Assembly (NCBI GenBank): GCA_009785395.1
Contig: WQWK01000166.1
Coordinates: 1-5,119, forward strand
DNA length: 5,119 nucleotides
Origin: Conexibacteraceae bacterium
Lineage (GTDB): Bacteria; Actinomycetota; Thermoleophilia; Solirubrobacterales; Solirubrobacteraceae
Direction: 5' to 3'
Position numbers and translations under genes: made by a program. Below, in pieces: positions 4,638 through 5,119 of the stretch; positions within the stretch are counted from its first letter, which is position 1; each line of letters opens with the position of its first letter. Under the pieces are notes generated by a model. It saw only the letters and a program-made list of their open reading frames with translations, searched no databases and was not told the origin of the DNA.

Positions 4638-5119
4638 TCAGGGAAGCGACGAACGAGACCTGGTCATCTGCGGGCACCGCGCACGAGGCGCTGTCAAGGG
4701 CCTGCGATCACCTGCTGTCGCTCCAGAACGAGGCCGGCTGGTGGAAGGGCGAGCTCGAGACGAATGTCTCGATGGACGCCGAGGACATGCTGTTGCGGGA
4801 GTTCCTGGGGGTTCGCGAGCCGCAGACGAGCGAGCGTACAGCCAGCTGGATCCGCTCCAAGCAGCGCGCCGACGGTTCCTGGGCGAACTTCTTCGACGGG
4901 CCTGGCGAGCTCTCCACCTCGGTCGAGTCCTACGTCGCGCTGCGGCTCGCCGGCGACAGCCCGGACCTGCGGCACATGCGGGCCGCGAGCGCCTACATCC
5001 GCGACGCCGGCGGGGTCGAGCGCGCCCGGGTGTTCACCCACATCTGGCTGGCGCTGTTCGGCCTCTGGAGCTGGGAGCAGGTGCCGACCCTCCCGGCCGA
5101 GCAGATCTTCCTGCCGGCC
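4628..5119 (+). CDS. shc: Squalene-hopene cyclase, N-terminal 164 codons
   Basis: Starts at the GTG at 4628; an in-frame TGA at 4619-4621 leaves no earlier start, and no ATG occurs before the conserved region. The frame is open to the right edge. The enzyme is a monotopic membrane protein that cyclises squalene to hopene and hopanol, the first committed step of hopanoid synthesis. Visible family features: SLQNEAGWWKGELETNVSMD (31-50), a first QW-type repeat with W38-W39; DMLLREFLGV (53-62); KQRADGSWANF (78-88), a second QW-type repeat; GPGELSTSVESYVALRLAG (91-109); and VFTHIWLALFGLW (135-147). These match the start of bacterial SHC closely. Only about a quarter of a ~630-residue enzyme is present. 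The catalytic DxDD motif lies beyond the window, so activity and the distinction from other class II triterpene cyclases cannot be confirmed. It is divergent from hpnO with 28 bp between start codons. Confidence 0.92.
   Translation, partial: MEPIREATNETWSSAGTAHEALSRACDHLLSLQNEAGWWKGELETNVSMDAEDMLLREFLGVREPQTSERTASWIRSKQRADGSWANFFDGPGELSTSVESYVALRLAGDSPDLRHMRAASAYIRDAGGVERARVFTHIWLALFGLWSWEQVPTLPAEQIFLPA

Noticed and set aside
4600..4677. GTG at 4677 as start of the aminotransferase (495 residues)
   Set aside because: The extra 26 residues lack family similarity, overlap the start of the cyclase gene and contain the likely promoter.

Overview
The window reads as a chromosomal segment of a GC-rich actinobacterium. 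Evidence for this is strong G/C preference at third codon positions, MreB next to a DivIVA-domain coiled-coil protein, likely leaderless genes, a tRNA without an encoded CCA end, and a squalene-hopene cyclase of the type seen in hopanoid-making actinobacteria. The class Thermoleophilia is a reasonable guess, but nothing here proves it.

Layout. Positions 1-1215 (+) hold the last ~90 codons of an MreB-type cell-shape protein, followed 31 bp later by a 302-residue DivIVA-domain protein; the two are probably co-transcribed and fit a wall-growth or polarity role. Positions 1216-1602 contain no credible gene. This stretch holds a dense series of strong hairpins and three copies of a 19-20 bp repeat, the last ending 3 bp from a tRNA-Cys(GCA) gene (1603-1673, minus). 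It is the least explained part of the window.

Positions 1711-3125 (minus) are a two-gene operon: a MarR-type repressor and, two bases after its stop codon, a two-domain VOC protein of the CatE-like catechol 2,3-dioxygenase type. A dyad sits between the putative -35 and -10 of this operon, so autoregulation in response to a catechol, quinone or similar ligand is the natural model. A probable intrinsic terminator lies between the VOC gene and the tRNA.

Positions 3190-5119 carry hopanoid genes. An HpnO-type class III aminotransferase (minus) is divergent from the N-terminal 164 codons of squalene-hopene cyclase (+), which runs off the right edge. Their start codons are only 28 bp apart, and two opposed promoter candidates share one AT-rich -10 island. 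Cyclase makes the hopane skeleton; HpnO is the aminotransferase needed for aminated side chains such as aminobacteriohopanetriol. The rest of the pathway is not visible here and may lie to the right.
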